Of a stretch of 64,000 nt of DNA, positions 33,051 to 44,483 are shown one piece after another. This stretch comes from Rotaria sordida. Its lineage: Eukaryota; Rotifera; Eurotatoria; Philodinida; Philodinidae. Position numbers and translations under genes: made by a program. The notes below the pieces were generated by a model. The model saw only the letters and a program-made list of their open reading frames with translations, ran no database searches and had not been told where the DNA came from. The stretch covers positions 1-64,000 of the forward strand of contig CAJNOL010000572.1 in NCBI GenBank assembly GCA_905250125.1, in the 5' to 3' direction. Numbering within the stretch: the stretch's first letter is position 1; each line of letters starts with the position of its first letter.

Positions 33051-34331
33051 TTAAACAACATGAGCTAATGCTAAAGCAGCTGCAACTATAGATCCACTTG
33101 CAATTCCAAAATATAGAGATGCTGTCATTAAATAAGCAGCTCTTTCACAATTATTAACACCAACAATTGTTTGGGGACGAACCATAAATGTAATTGTTGC
33201 AAGAAGACCATTTGTCATACCCATTAATATTATTAAACCAAGAAGAAATATATTATCTATATGATGACGATAAAATATAATTACAATAAATAGAGTTCTT
33301 AAAAGTGCAAAAACTAAACAAATTTTCGAAGAAAAATATTGATGAACTTTAACAGCAAGTGTACGACCAAAAAGATCTCCAAGATTAAATGTTCCAATAA
33401 CAAATGGTGAACACCACCATAGTTTACCATTAGAATTAAACCAACCAGTATTTGATGCATTACATGGAATACCTGGCCATAACAATAAACTTATAAATAA
33501 AACATAAAATTGAACAAATAAATGAGTTTTTAAAATTTTTGTTAATGTCCAAAATGAAATTTTATTTTCATCATGATATAAATCAATAATATTACCAAGT
33601 TTTTGTCGTTTAAATGAAGCCATTTGTTGATTTATTCTTATATTAACTGGAGGAATATGTATTAAACGATAATAAACATAAACAGCTATAAAACATAATA
33701 TTATTAATACACTCATAAATATATAAAATGATAATTGATCTTGATCAGTATGACTATGAACAAGTAAAACAATTAAACGAATTATTACATTTGCAGTAAC
33801 ATTTAAAACACCAGCCATACCATTACCAACTTGAACAGCTTGAGTAAATGAACCAGTTGTAAATAATCCTGCAATACCATAAATAGGAGATTCAGTTATT
33901 GTATTTATTCCACCAACACTTGCAAAAGCAACAATTAAAACAATTTTATGTCTTAAAGCCATAACTAATATTGCAATAATAACATAACCTATAAAACCAG
34001 GTATAACACGTTTTGTAAAACCATATTTATAAACACCAAAATATAATTGAATTATATGAAGAAAAAACATACTTGTGCCAGCTGATACTGTTCCCCAAAA
34101 ATCTAAATTATCATAAGGAAAAAATTTACGATAATAATTTTGTGCAGAAATTAATGATTGATATGCCCATAATACAACTAAATTAAGAAAAAGAAGTCGC
34201 CAATATATTCCCTTATGATGTTTTGATACATCATCATCAGTTGTTTCTTCAATAATAGGAGATACATCAGCTATATTTATTTGTAAATTTTGTTCTTTTT
34301 TGCTTTTTAAAGGAAACATTTTTATCCGCAT
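33051..34331 (-). CDS. Equilibrative nucleoside transporter (SLC29/ENT family, 426 aa, intronless)
   Basis: A single open frame of 426 residues with about ten or eleven hydrophobic segments, close to the family's usual 400-480 residues. Family signatures visible are the segment after TM1 (LISAQNYYRKFFP), GNGMAGVLNV in TM5, LFVQFYVLFISLLLWPGIPC, and the TM8 region FNLGDLFGRTLA followed by RTLFIVIIFYRHH. The N-terminal 40 residues are hydrophilic and cytoplasmic. ENTs carry nucleosides or nucleobases across membranes by facilitated diffusion. Two start codons are possible (Met1 or Met5 in MRIKMFPLK); the first is given. It has no intron while its intact neighbours are intron-rich, which might reflect retroposition or intron loss. 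No poly(A) tract or flanking duplication was seen. Confidence 0.88.
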   Translation of the reverse strand: MRIKMFPLKSKKEQNLQINIADVSPIIEETTDDDVSKHHKGIYWRLLFLNLVVLWAYQSLISAQNYYRKFFPYDNLDFWGTVSAGTSMFFLHIIQLYFGVYKYGFTKRVIPGFIGYVIIAILVMALRHKIVLIVAFASVGGINTITESPIYGIAGLFTTGSFTQAVQVGNGMAGVLNVTANVIIRLIVLLVHSHTDQDQLSFYIFMSVLIILCFIAVYVYYRLIHIPPVNIRINQQMASFKRQKLGNIIDLYHDENKISFWTLTKILKTHLFVQFYVLFISLLLWPGIPCNASNTGWFNSNGKLWWCSPFVIGTFNLGDLFGRTLAVKVHQYFSSKICLVFALLRTLFIVIIFYRHHIDNIFLLGLIILMGMTNGLLATITFMVRPQTIVGVNNCERAAYLMTASLYFGIASGSIVAAALALAHVV

Positions 34332-36009
34332 AATAAATAAATTTATTAAATAAAATAAACGATTTTCTTTTTCTACGAACCTATTTTCATAAAAAAAACT
34401 AAATAATTTTCAATTCTTTAATAGATAAATGCTTGTCTTTAAATAATGGACAATCACAGGACGAAAAAAAAACAAACTTTCTCGTATCTCTTAAAGTATT
34501 TATTCTTGATGTATATAAACACATAGTAATTAACTTTGACATTGATTATAAAATCATCTTTTGAAAGTTCAGTTATTTTTTTTTTTCAGATAATAGTTCA
34601 ACAGACAAATATTTATTTTCTATTTTCTTCTTTAATTTATATAGAAATTTTAATTCATTTATATAAATAACATGAAGAAAAAACATGATGAAAACATGTT
34701 TTTTTCTTCAGCGCAATAAGAGTTCTCTATTTGATAAGAGAATAAGGTGACAAACATTTATATGTATCATCTTATCAATATTAAACTACGATAGTGTATA
34801 TTTTAAAATATTATATACGCCATTACTAAATTCTCTTGCAAAATAAATTTATAATAAAAAGAAATCGTCTCATCTTTATTCAGAAGAACTTTGTCAATCC
34901 TTTACTGTTTTTTGTATGAATCACCACCAATGAAAATACTTTGTTTAGAGAAGTTTTAAAGACCTCGATCAAAATCTTTGAAAAAAAACAACAAATATTT
35001 AAGTTATTTAGTGTTTCTTAACTAAGAAAAAGCCATTCATTGAATGTCTTAAAGGTGTAGCTGTGGACTTTCTCTCAGCACTTTAATACCGGACCCACAT
35101 CCACACCCTTAGATAACTCAATTTAAAAATTATTACCTAATGACTCGAAAAAGTCGAACATAATGTAAAATTTTTTTTTATGATTTATTTTTAATAATAA
35201 AGAAAAAAAATGAAGTTATTAATAAGAATAGACAAAAAAAGGTTGTTAGTGCAGGTCCATCGAGGCTGAAATATGTAATTCACATATCTTTGTGGCACTC
35301 TCTTATTTGTTTTGTTACTATTTTTCTTGGCCTTTACTTTTGTTTTTTTATTTCATTTGCATAACTTATTATTAGTCTTATCATTGATTGAATGAATAAA
35401 TAAGCCTATTGTACACATTCATTATATCTAGACATCAGATCTTAATGTGTCGTTCAGGACCTATAATCCAGCTTGCTAAGATCTGTAATGAAAAGGGAGA
35501 ACCCATGAAACTCCCATTTAAAACTCACATGCACTATTTTCTTTGAAAATATATATGTGAGTTCCACAAAAAAAATCTTGTAAATAAAGAGATGTCCGAT
35601 GGAAGTTGTTAAGATGATGCTATTTAGATAAACCAAAAGAGAATAATAAAGATCAGACATTTCGGTTATGATTAAGATCATTATATTGATAAATGTGTTT
35701 CGATGAACAGTCAATGTTATCATAGGAATGAACAACATTTTCTAGATTTCTCTAGATTATATAAGATGATATTGAGGCAATGTCTTATTGATTAGAAAAC
35801 AAAAGAGGTACGTCATAGTAATATTTGTAATTCGAATATATTGAAAAAGATCTTGTTTTTTTTTAATCTTTTTATTAATAACAAACAAAAAGTACAAAAT
35901 CTTAATTATAAAATTTTGTTTAGAAAAGTTATTTCTTTCGATTAATTTTAAAACTATGAGTTAATATAGACAACAGTTGAGTTTGTTCTATTCCAAAAAC
36001 AATTATTTA
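34332..36009. other. Intergenic, no gene recognised
   Basis: Includes three telomere-like hexamers at about 35092-35110 (acccacatccacaccc). A 200-bp segment at 35245-35440 resembles 23407-24060 (without the MITE): both contain a gcaggtccatcgaggctgaaat-like stretch at one end and gaataaataagcctattgta-like sequence at the other. This suggests another dispersed repeat. Confidence 0.45.
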
Positions 36010-36600
36010 ATATTTTAGTACCGATTATCATTATTATTAGTAATTTTGGATCTATTCTTAATGTAATTGTTTTTTCAATTAGTAAAAGAACTTCGATCAA
36101 GTTCATGTTCATTTTATTTAATATTTGTTTCTTTTGGATTCGCTCTATATTTAAATATTGTAGCTTTATTAAGACTTCTTCAAATTGATTTTAATATTGA
36201 TCCGTCTTCGAAATAGTCATGGATTTGTAAATTAAGGTTCTTTATGATTAGTAAAATGAAATTGTAGATATGTGATGAGTATAGCAAATCTCAACATCGA
36301 TTTTTATCTCATCGTGTTGCTTTAAAAATAATTTTGTTAACATATTTATTTTGGATGATAGTATGTGTTCATAATATAATCTATTATGATATATAGTATA
36401 TCATTAAATGGAACAAATCCTATTTGTTCAAATCCATCAAATCCATATTCAACATTTCTTAGTTTTTTTTATTCAATATTAATTAATGATCTTTCACTGC
36501 TTTTATTAATGATAATATTTGGTTTATTGACACTTCGTCATCTTAACTCTTTGATGTCGGAGTTCTTTTTGAAAAAATTAAGTTTATTATATAAATGAAA
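36010..36600 (+). pseudogene. 7TM receptor (rhodopsin-type) pseudogene
   Basis: A TM1-like segment (PIIIIISNFGSILNVIVFS) is followed, after a frameshift, by CSFYLIFVSFGFALYLNIVA (TM2-like). After stops comes SHRVALKIILLTYLFWMIVC (TM4-like), then NPICSNPSNPYSTFLSFFYS and a TM5-like LSLLLLMIIFGLLTLRHLN. TM3, TM6 and TM7 are not visible. This is the layout of the large orphan peptide-receptor-like GPCR families I know from bdelloids. At least one frameshift and several stops make it non-functional. Confidence 0.7.
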
Positions 36601-37290
36601 ATAGATGTTTATTCAATCAAAAAATCATTATAAAAAGTATTTTAGAGTATTCTAAACTTTGAAACAATCAATTATGCATAATCCAACATTGCATGCCTTA
36701 CATTAATATCCTGTATATTTGACTGATCTTCCACATCTTGTTGTAGGAGACCATACATGATATTTCCTTTGGGCACCTTTTTTTGAGGCAATTGAGAGAA
36801 CATGTGATGGGAAATGTCTAGCAGATAAACATAGTGATGAATCAGATGATAGTCTTCCAACAGAAATACATTGTTGATTGCCATACTTTAGAGAACTCCA
36901 ATAAAGAATGTATGACAACACAAGAAGAAAATTCATTATGTAATGTTGGAAAATACTAAATGCAGTATGTGTAGATATTTCCGACACTTTCGAAATACTG
37001 ATAATTTTCTGTGTCAACAAAGGAAAACTATTCCATAGGCTATTTCTACTTACTTTTGATTAATTTGGTATTTATATCATCCCCAGATTTTGAGAAATAT
37101 TCAAAGTGGTACATATACCACGCCCGGCATCAAAGGATCAAAGAAACTTTTTCTCTATATGTATTGATAATAAAAATGACGCTCTATTTTTCTATGTTAT
37201 TACATCATTCTTCAAATAATATTACAATAATAAAATTTCGATAAAACATGTTTTTCTATCATATGTAATAGTTTTACTAATGTCTATTTA
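36601..37290. other. Intergenic, no gene recognised
   Basis: Overlapping minus-strand frames at 36672-37020 have no recognisable features or splice partners and are not called. Confidence 0.5.
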
Positions 37291-37763
37291 GTGGATATTT
37301 TTTTGAATAACTCTTGATAGAAACAACATAGAGAGTTGCCATTTTCATCATTCGAAAGAGGAAACAAAGATGCATTGAATCATATATTATGTTTTCCTAG
37401 CATGTTGTCTGAAGTTTGTTTAATTAATTTTCTAAGTGTGGAAAAAAATTTTTTTTTACAGAAATGGCTAGAAAAATCACTTAGAGCTTCGACTAGTATG
37501 TCTATAACTTCTGAATAATTAATTCTAAATAACTAAAAATTATGCAATTTTATAGAACTTTCATTGTGGTGATTTCAAAAATTTGCTGTGAACATCTCAC
37601 GGGGTAAGTTTATTTTCAAAGAGATCAATTGAAAACCTTAAAAAAATTATGTCAAAAAAAGTCATAATTTATGATTTGATGCATCTCTGTCTCCTCTTTC
37701 GAACGTTGAAAATTGCAGCTCTCTATCTCTTTCCTATCAGAAGTTACTCAAAAAAATATCCAC
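37291..37763. repeat. Terminal-inverted-repeat / fold-back element, about 0.47 kb
   Basis: Arms of about 100 bp: the left starts GTGGATATTTTTTTGAATAA, and the right, read on the minus strand, starts GTGGATATTTTTTTGAGTAA. They continue in parallel through TTGATAGAAAC, AGAGAGTTGC, TTCGAAAGAGGA and GATGCAT. It shares the ATAACT.TTGATAGAAACA...AGAGAG.TGC core with the palindrome at 1089-1798. No transposase is present. Confidence 0.85.
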
Positions 37764-38522
37764 TCTGCCTTTAAAAAAGGATGGTAGAAAAATAGGTGTT
37801 ATCGAAACTATATTACTGGTGGAATGATGTAATAGCACAGAAAAATAGAGCATCGTTTTTACTATCAATCCATGTGAAGAAAAAGTTTCTTCAAGCTTTT
37901 TATAAGGAATTTAAAGTACTACTGCCATTACTTTTAAATAGCCCAAAGTATATCAATTTTCTATATATCCCAAAGTAGTAAAACACTTATGGCTCAATTT
38001 TATTCACTAGTTATGTATCAACATTATGATTTCTGTTTATTCTTTCAATTAATAATATAGAAATTTTGTTTTTTGACATCTAAAATATAGCTCGAGGTCA
38101 CCCGATACGCACTCGTTGGTCCCTATGATTCATATACGATATTTTTGTTTTGTCCTGTTTCTTCTATTCTTATAAGATTCACAAACTAATCATCGTATTG
38201 ATATGATTGATTTGTAAATATTTGATGAATAAATGAGAATAAATGACAGGTGACATTCTTTATAGTCAATACGTGAATTACTTCGTTGCTTTATAGTTTA
38301 GTATTTGAAACTTAAAGTTGATATGTGTGGATAACAAATGTTCATGCAGATATTTTGTCTAATCATACAATGTGGACTGTTTAGAAGTTGAATTTGATGA
38401 AAAATATTCTTATCCGAAGGGGATAGTAGTCATGATATAGAGTCTAAAAAGACCTAGGGGTCGTTCGAGTCCTAATATTCAGAATCAGTGCAGTGTACTG
38501 CATACAATCATATCTCGTGAGA
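37764..38522. other. Intergenic, no gene recognised
   Basis: No features supported. Confidence 0.5.
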
Positions 38523-39090
38523 TTTGCGAGTATTTGTATTTGAGTAAAGAACATTTTTTTTTTTTGTAGAATCAATTATAATAGTCAGAATGATCAAGAG
38601 ACATTCGTAAATATTAACTTAAACCAATCGATTATTGATCTTGGTAATTTTCTTTTTCATTTATTTAAAAGTGTATCTCACCTTTTTTCTATACTTGGCT
38701 TATTAGTATTTTGCTTGCTAAAACAAGTGAAAAAATCAAATTATTCTCTTTAGATAATTGAGAGAATAAAAAAAGATTTATGAATACAAAATAGCTATTT
38801 GAAATATTTTATAATAGATCAAATTAAAATTCGAATAGACATGTATATAAATTGTTTGGGAACAAACAGAGAAAGGAGACTTTGCACATGTTTCAAAACA
38901 TTTTGATGATGTCGATTAATTTTTCAATGTTTATATATTTCATTGTTTGTCTAGCTGACACTAGTGTTGACCTCATAATATATTTCGTCACTTTTCATCA
39001 TGTTCCTCAGTTGAAAGTCATACTTTCTGAGGTTGTTTGTATTTTACAATTCGATGGGTCTGATATCATCATGACTCGTAAGATTTAGAA
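38523..39090 (+). pseudogene. Methyltransferase copy 3, decayed fragment
   Basis: Matches copy 2 from the end of its middle exon (tttgagtaaagaa, then 'aacttaaaccaatcgattat' and 'gatcttggtaatttt'). The match continues through the whole last intron (shared 'gaatacaaaatagctattt'-like DNA) into the last exon (LADTSVDLIIYFVTFHHVPQ, then LKVILSEVVCIL). There it breaks off after about 45 codons and joins DNA also found downstream of copy 2 (atcatgactcgtaagatttag). The insertion of a T-run replaces the acidic loop. Because intron sequence is shared, this is a segmental copy, not a retrocopy. Confidence 0.85.
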
Positions 39091-39643
39091 AATTATATAT
39101 TTTTCTTTTATAAGAATCATGATTTTATAAGATTTCAACGTTCTAACCTGATATTTCTACAGAAATTACAAGATACGTCTGCCTATTGCGACTACATCAC
39201 TATTATGACGAGAGTTGATGAAGTTAAATTTGAGATACGAAAAGAATTGAAATCACAGGCAATTGTTGCAGAATTATCTTAATGCACTCTGTTGATACAT
39301 GTTTCATATAACTTGGTTTGTACAAGAAAGAAGAGAAAACATCGATCTTTTTCTCTTTCCTTTCAGATAGGTTTTGTTTTCTTATAAGGAAAATAAATGT
39401 CGCTGAAGAGATAGATATTCTACCATATATGAAAATATACCCCCTTGCTTTTTCTTTGCTATATCTTCCTATCTATTTGTTTTTTTTTTTCAGCTTAGCC
39501 TTCGTTATGTACATATTTCTTTTTTGCTAATCAAAATATATAACTACATAACGCTGATTTTATGAATCAATGAAAATCTAAAAATGAACAAATTTTTTTA
39601 CAATTGAAGAAAAGACTTAATCATTATATCTATAACGTATAAT
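39091..39643. other. Region upstream of the F-box gene
   Basis: The first 160 bp are shared with 20755-20895 of the other block. The remainder is AT-rich and should contain the F-box gene promoter. No elements assigned. Confidence 0.5.
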
Positions 39644-41584
39644 ATGTCTCTTTTAACCTTACCAGTCGAGATTTTGTATCATATTATTGATTATCTTGAT
39701 ATATCAACTATTTTTTTATCATTTTCTAATGTATGTACATATCTTCGAATAATATCTAAAACCTACAATCATTATCAATTCGATTTTCGTTCAATTTCAA
39801 AAACTAAATTTCATTATATTTGTCAACTTATTCAACCTGAAAATATTCTTTCATTGACGCTTTCTGATGAAAATAAAACACCAGGTGAAATTAGATTATT
39901 TTTTTCATTGTTTAACATTGATCAATTTACTCGATTACTTTCATTAACTCTTCTTGAAATTGATGAAGACGATCTAAATAAAATTTTACATGAGAATATA
40001 ACATCAACAATCACATCATTAGTGATCAATTGGCGAGAATCACATTGTCCTAGTCAGACAACTTTAACTAGTCTTTCGTCAATATTAAATCGACTTAAAC
40101 TTCGTAAACTTGAACTTAAAACTGGATCATATGCTATTGAAGAAATGTTATGGCCAGTTCAATATACATTAGAACATCTTATATTGATGTATGTAACACA
40201 AAAACAATATTGTACTATACTTCGTGAAACACCTAATTTAAAAACATTAACACTAAATCATTGTTCAATGCATAAAATCGATGAATATATTATAACATTA
40301 TCTGATCCTATCTTATATAAGCAATTAACATCATTAATATTAACTGATAGTCGAATGATGATGAATGAACTTACATCAGTTCTGTCTTTAACACCTTCAT
40401 TAAATTATTTGAAAATCATATCTTTACCTGATTCATTTAATACTATTTCTGATGGATCTCACTGGGAACAATTTATTAGTACAAATTTACCTCTTTTGCA
40501 CAAATTTGAGTTCTTCTTTACGAATATGTATAATGTTTACTATGAATCTAGAGATGTTCAATTGCTTATCTCTCGATTTCAGACACGATTTTGGCTCGAA
40601 GAGAAACATTGGTACGTTGTCTGTGATTATATAGATTATCTCAATCAGACTATGCTCTATACAATACCATTATGTAGTACTGACTTTACATATGAATGTC
40701 AAGCAAATAAAATTTCATATTCTAGTTTGCTCACAATGGAAACTGATACCGTAATAACAGAGAATGTACGTGCAATAAACTTAACTTTAACGAAACTTAT
40801 GGCTGGTGTCGCTACAATGAAGGTATGTTTAAATTATTAGTTATCATCTTTGATATCAATATTCAACAAATACATAATGATTTATAAAAAAAAAGAAGTC
40901 TTTAAATAATGCCTAAAATTTGTTTATTTGAATTGAATAACAAATTACCTGTTGCAATGAGTTTGTTTTTTTTTTGAAATCTCAGAATGAAATTTTAGAA
41001 CTTTGATTTAAACATAGATGCATCTATTTAACTGACTTTCAAAATAAATTGATCTATTTTGTATTTTGCAGAATGAATTATCAAATCAATATTTATTTCG
41101 CAATTTAACTAGATTAACAATAGATGTGGATCAAGAATGGTCAAAAGAATGTGTTGAATTTCTTTCAAAAATAATCAATCTTTCTCGTCTCGATAAAATC
41201 ACTTTTAATCCTGATTTAAATCCTAACTCTATACATAATACATTAAACAATATTCATATTCTAATGAAATTAGCCTATAATCTAAGTACACTTGCAATAC
41301 ATCCTTATTCTTCTTCTAATGATATTATAAACATGGAAATTATTTGTTCAATGATTCCACATCATATAAAATATTTAGAATTAACCATAAGAGATATTAA
41401 CAGTATGAAAATAATTCTCGATCAACATGAACAATTATGGAGTCTTACACTTTTAGCTTCTTCTGATCGATCAACACCTTGGTCAGATTTTATAGATGAA
41501 CTTATATATAGAAAAAAAGATTTTGTATATTGGCAATCTTATTATTCTCTGCATATATGGTTTGGTCAAACAAGAAAATATTAG
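39644..41584 (+). CDS. F-box / leucine-rich-repeat-like protein (563 aa, 2 exons)
   Basis: Exons 39644-40822 (393 codons) and 41072-41584 (170 codons plus stop) join at AAG|AAT. Residues 1-45 form an F-box (LLTLPVEILYHIIDYLDIST, FLSFSNVC). Degenerate leucine-rich repeats follow (ILSLTLSDEN, LLSLTLLEIDEDDL, LRKLELKTGSYAIEEML, LEHLILMYVT, LKTLTLNHC, LTSLILTDS, and similar in exon 2). F-box proteins link substrates to SCF ubiquitin ligases through Skp1, and the repeats would choose the substrate. Such F-box proteins form very large families in bdelloids. The partial paralogue at 20755-21701 is dead. Exon 1 ends near an alternative in-intron stop, so an unspliced message would encode a 398-aa form. 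Confidence 0.85.
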
Positions 41585-42710
41585 ATGATTTTTTTAATAA
41601 ATCAAATTAGTTTATCACTAACATCATGTTTTAACTGATGGAAATTGTTTTTCTTTTTTTTTTACATACATGTCCGACTAAAAGTTATAAATATTTGATA
41701 ATAAACTCTCTATGTTTTCAATTCAATAGTAAGAAAATGCAAGACAAAAAAAAAAAAAGTATTAAGCACACATAATCCAGACAGAAATACGATTGCCTAT
41801 TGAAATGTTTTACTGCATGAAAGAATATGTTATAGAATCATTCTGTTAGATTTCAATTGCTACTTTAGAAATAAATTATTTCAAATCATAACCTCCGGCT
41901 ATACAATTATTTATTCCTTTTATATTCTTTTAGTTAAAATGAAAATGTTCTTTTTTATTTTTTTCTATAAAGCAACAACGGCATGAACAACATTGAAGTG
42001 TAGATTAAAAAAAACAAGTTCACCTTTTCATAGTTATTTTTTTTTTTCTTTTCCAGAACTACAAGTAACAAGAAAAGATAGAAGAAAAAACAACACAACA
42101 ATGGTTATATAGAAGAGAAAAAAACAATAAGAGAAAGAAAAAAAAAGAAATCATCAACATAAACAACTACTAAACAAATCGGAAGTGTCAAATTATCAGG
42201 CCAACAGTTCTTTTTTTCTTTCGTTCTTTTTTTGTTTATCACTTCAATCAACAAAACAACAAAAAATGAAAAGAAAAACGATAAATAAAAATTACTGTTG
42301 AAGAATATGAGCTACCTATTAAGAACAAAGTAAAACTGTTATATAATGCAGATTGCACGCGTCCAATCACCCCATTAACACACAAAGATTACCCATATAG
42401 ACCCTATTACCCCTTTTTCAACCATCATACAGAAACATAGCAGAATAATAAAAACAAAACAAAAGAGAAAAGCAATCGCACAAACTTAAAAGCGTGCTAA
42501 AATCATCCTCAATCTTTCAACCACTAGAACCAAAGGCAATTAAAGTATCATAATAGTTTCAAAAACAGAGAAATACATATGAAAAAAAGAATGGATTAAG
42601 AAAACGAAAAGAAAAACAAATAGATAAATAATCGGAGATAAAATTAAAAAAAAAAAGAAAGAAAACAGAAACAACAAGAATTTCTTCAATTTTTTTTTTG
42701 CTTAAGGAAG
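41585..42710. other. Intergenic between convergent genes
   Basis: Very A/T-homopolymer-rich, as expected for 3' flanks of two converging transcripts. No gene recognised. Confidence 0.5.
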
Positions 42711-44483
42711 TCAACGTACATTTGTTGCTTTCTTTTTCGACTGTGATGTTGTGGTAGATTCACCTATTAAAAAAACAAAAAAATTTTTTTTTTTTGAATA
42801 TTCATAACTATTTTCATTAACATTTATTTACCTGTGACAGCCGATGATGCATTAACCTGTTCATTAAAATTTAATTTCTAAAAATAAAAAAAAAAATACA
42901 ACGAATTATTTCTTTCTAAATAAAAAATTTATACTTCATCATCTTTTTCATCTTTATAATTATTAATTGAATCATTTTCATCAATATTAATATCTTTTTC
43001 ACTTAATGCTGTTTTATTTGGTATAATACGTTTAACTTGAACAATATATTGTTCATCTTGTTCACGTTCAGGCCATTCACCAATATCATCAATAGAAAAT
43101 GTTTGTTGTTTATTTAATGCTTGTTTCCACCAATCATCATTAGCTGTATAACGATTTTCAGTTGTTGGTAATAATTGACAAATTTCAATTGGTTCTTGTT
43201 TTGGTGGTGATGGTGTAATAGGTGTATTTGATGTTGTTGTTTCAACATCAGATTCATTTTTATTTGTTAATGATGATGATGTATTATTAGTTGGTATTGT
43301 TGTTCGTTTTTCTGTTGTTGTCTTATGATTTAATGATGGTGATGTTTCAGGTTTTGGTTTATTACGATTACGATTGCTAATCTGTTTATTGCTTTGTGTA
43401 AGCCATTGACCTTCATCTTCATGATCACTATCAACTGTATCATTAACCGATGGTCGTATAACAACTTCAGGATTATTAACTACTGGTTGTTTCTTATTTG
43501 AAGTTGTCGCATTGGCTTTATTGGTCGTATTATCTATGAATAAAAGATTAGGTATTATAATCTAAATGAATTATCAGTATACCTTTCTTTGTTGTTTGTT
43601 GTTTGTTAGGTACCGATGTTTCAACAGTTTTTGTTTGTTTCTTTTTACTATCACCACTTTGCATTTCATCCATATTTTCATTACGTACCGGTGTTTTTTG
43701 TTGTTGTTGTTGTTGTTTTGATGATGATGACGTTTTAATTCCATTCATTGCATTAGTAGATTTGTTGTTTTCATTAGGAGTAGCTGTTTTTTTATCGGTT
43801 GATGTTTTGTTTGATTTTATTGGCTAAATAAGTAATGTCAAGGTCCCTTTTTTTTCTCTCACATGTAAATTTAAGAATGCACTTCCTTCTTTTGAACTAT
43901 TTCTGATTCTTCGCGAAACTAACGCCAATCGAGTTCGAATTTTTATCGCAGCTAGATTATCGCAAATGATAAGATCCATGTTCGATAATCTAGCTATAGA
44001 CAAAAATTTGAATCCGATCGATTGTACATTCGTGAAGAACGAGAAATGATTCAAAAGAGATGATACTCTTTATAAATAATTCCATACCTTTTTTGTTGAT
44101 GTTACAAGATCGACTTTTTCATTTTCACTTTCTTCTGATTGTGAAGTTGTTGGTGTTGATGATGATGAAACAGCAGTTTTAACCGGCGGTGGTGGTGGTG
44201 ATGTAACAGTTGCATTCTTTTTTGTTTTATTATTATTCTTCTTCTTTGTAGTTGATGTTGTATCCGCCTGTGATTGTTGTTTTTTTGTATTGACTTCTTT
44301 GTTTTTCTTATCTTTATTTGAAGATTGTTTTGTAGAAGAACTTGATTTTGTTGTTGAAGAAAAGAAAAATCGACTAGCAATTGTAAAAAGTAATATAACA
44401 ACTAAAGTGACCACTGAAATAATGGACACAATAGAAATTGACACACTGCTTGTCAATTGTTCAAAAAATGATACTGATGACAT
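42711..44483 (-). CDS. Single-pass membrane protein with Lys/Ser/Thr-rich tail (444 aa, 5 exons)
   Basis: Exons 44088-44483, 43583-43823, 42935-43533, 42832-42877 and 42711-42763 sum to exactly 445 codons. Residues about 12-40 are one hydrophobic segment (SISIVSIISVVTLVVILLFT). A long disordered stretch rich in S, T, K, N and Q follows, with poly-Pro (44184-44198 on the DNA) and poly-Gln runs. The only ordered-looking part is near the C-terminus, with spaced tryptophans (DEGQWLTQ, DDWWKQAL, DIGEWPERE). The layout (N-terminal membrane anchor, lysine-rich cytosolic tail, isolated Trp motifs) recalls ER-anchored metadherin/LYRIC-like proteins, but I cannot claim homology. The start at 44483 is chosen over an upstream in-frame ATG (44639) because it puts the membrane segment at the terminus. 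It diverges from the ADAM10 gene. Confidence 0.7.
43889..44058. repeat. Small fold-back element in intron 1 of the Lys-rich gene
   Basis: About 170 bp. Left blocks 'cttttgaactatttctgatt' and 'gctagattatcg' are mirrored by 'cgataatctagc' and 'gagaaatgattcaaaag'. Mismatches are scattered along the arms. It lies in an intron of about 264 bp that would otherwise be about 90 bp, close to the usual size here. Confidence 0.75.
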
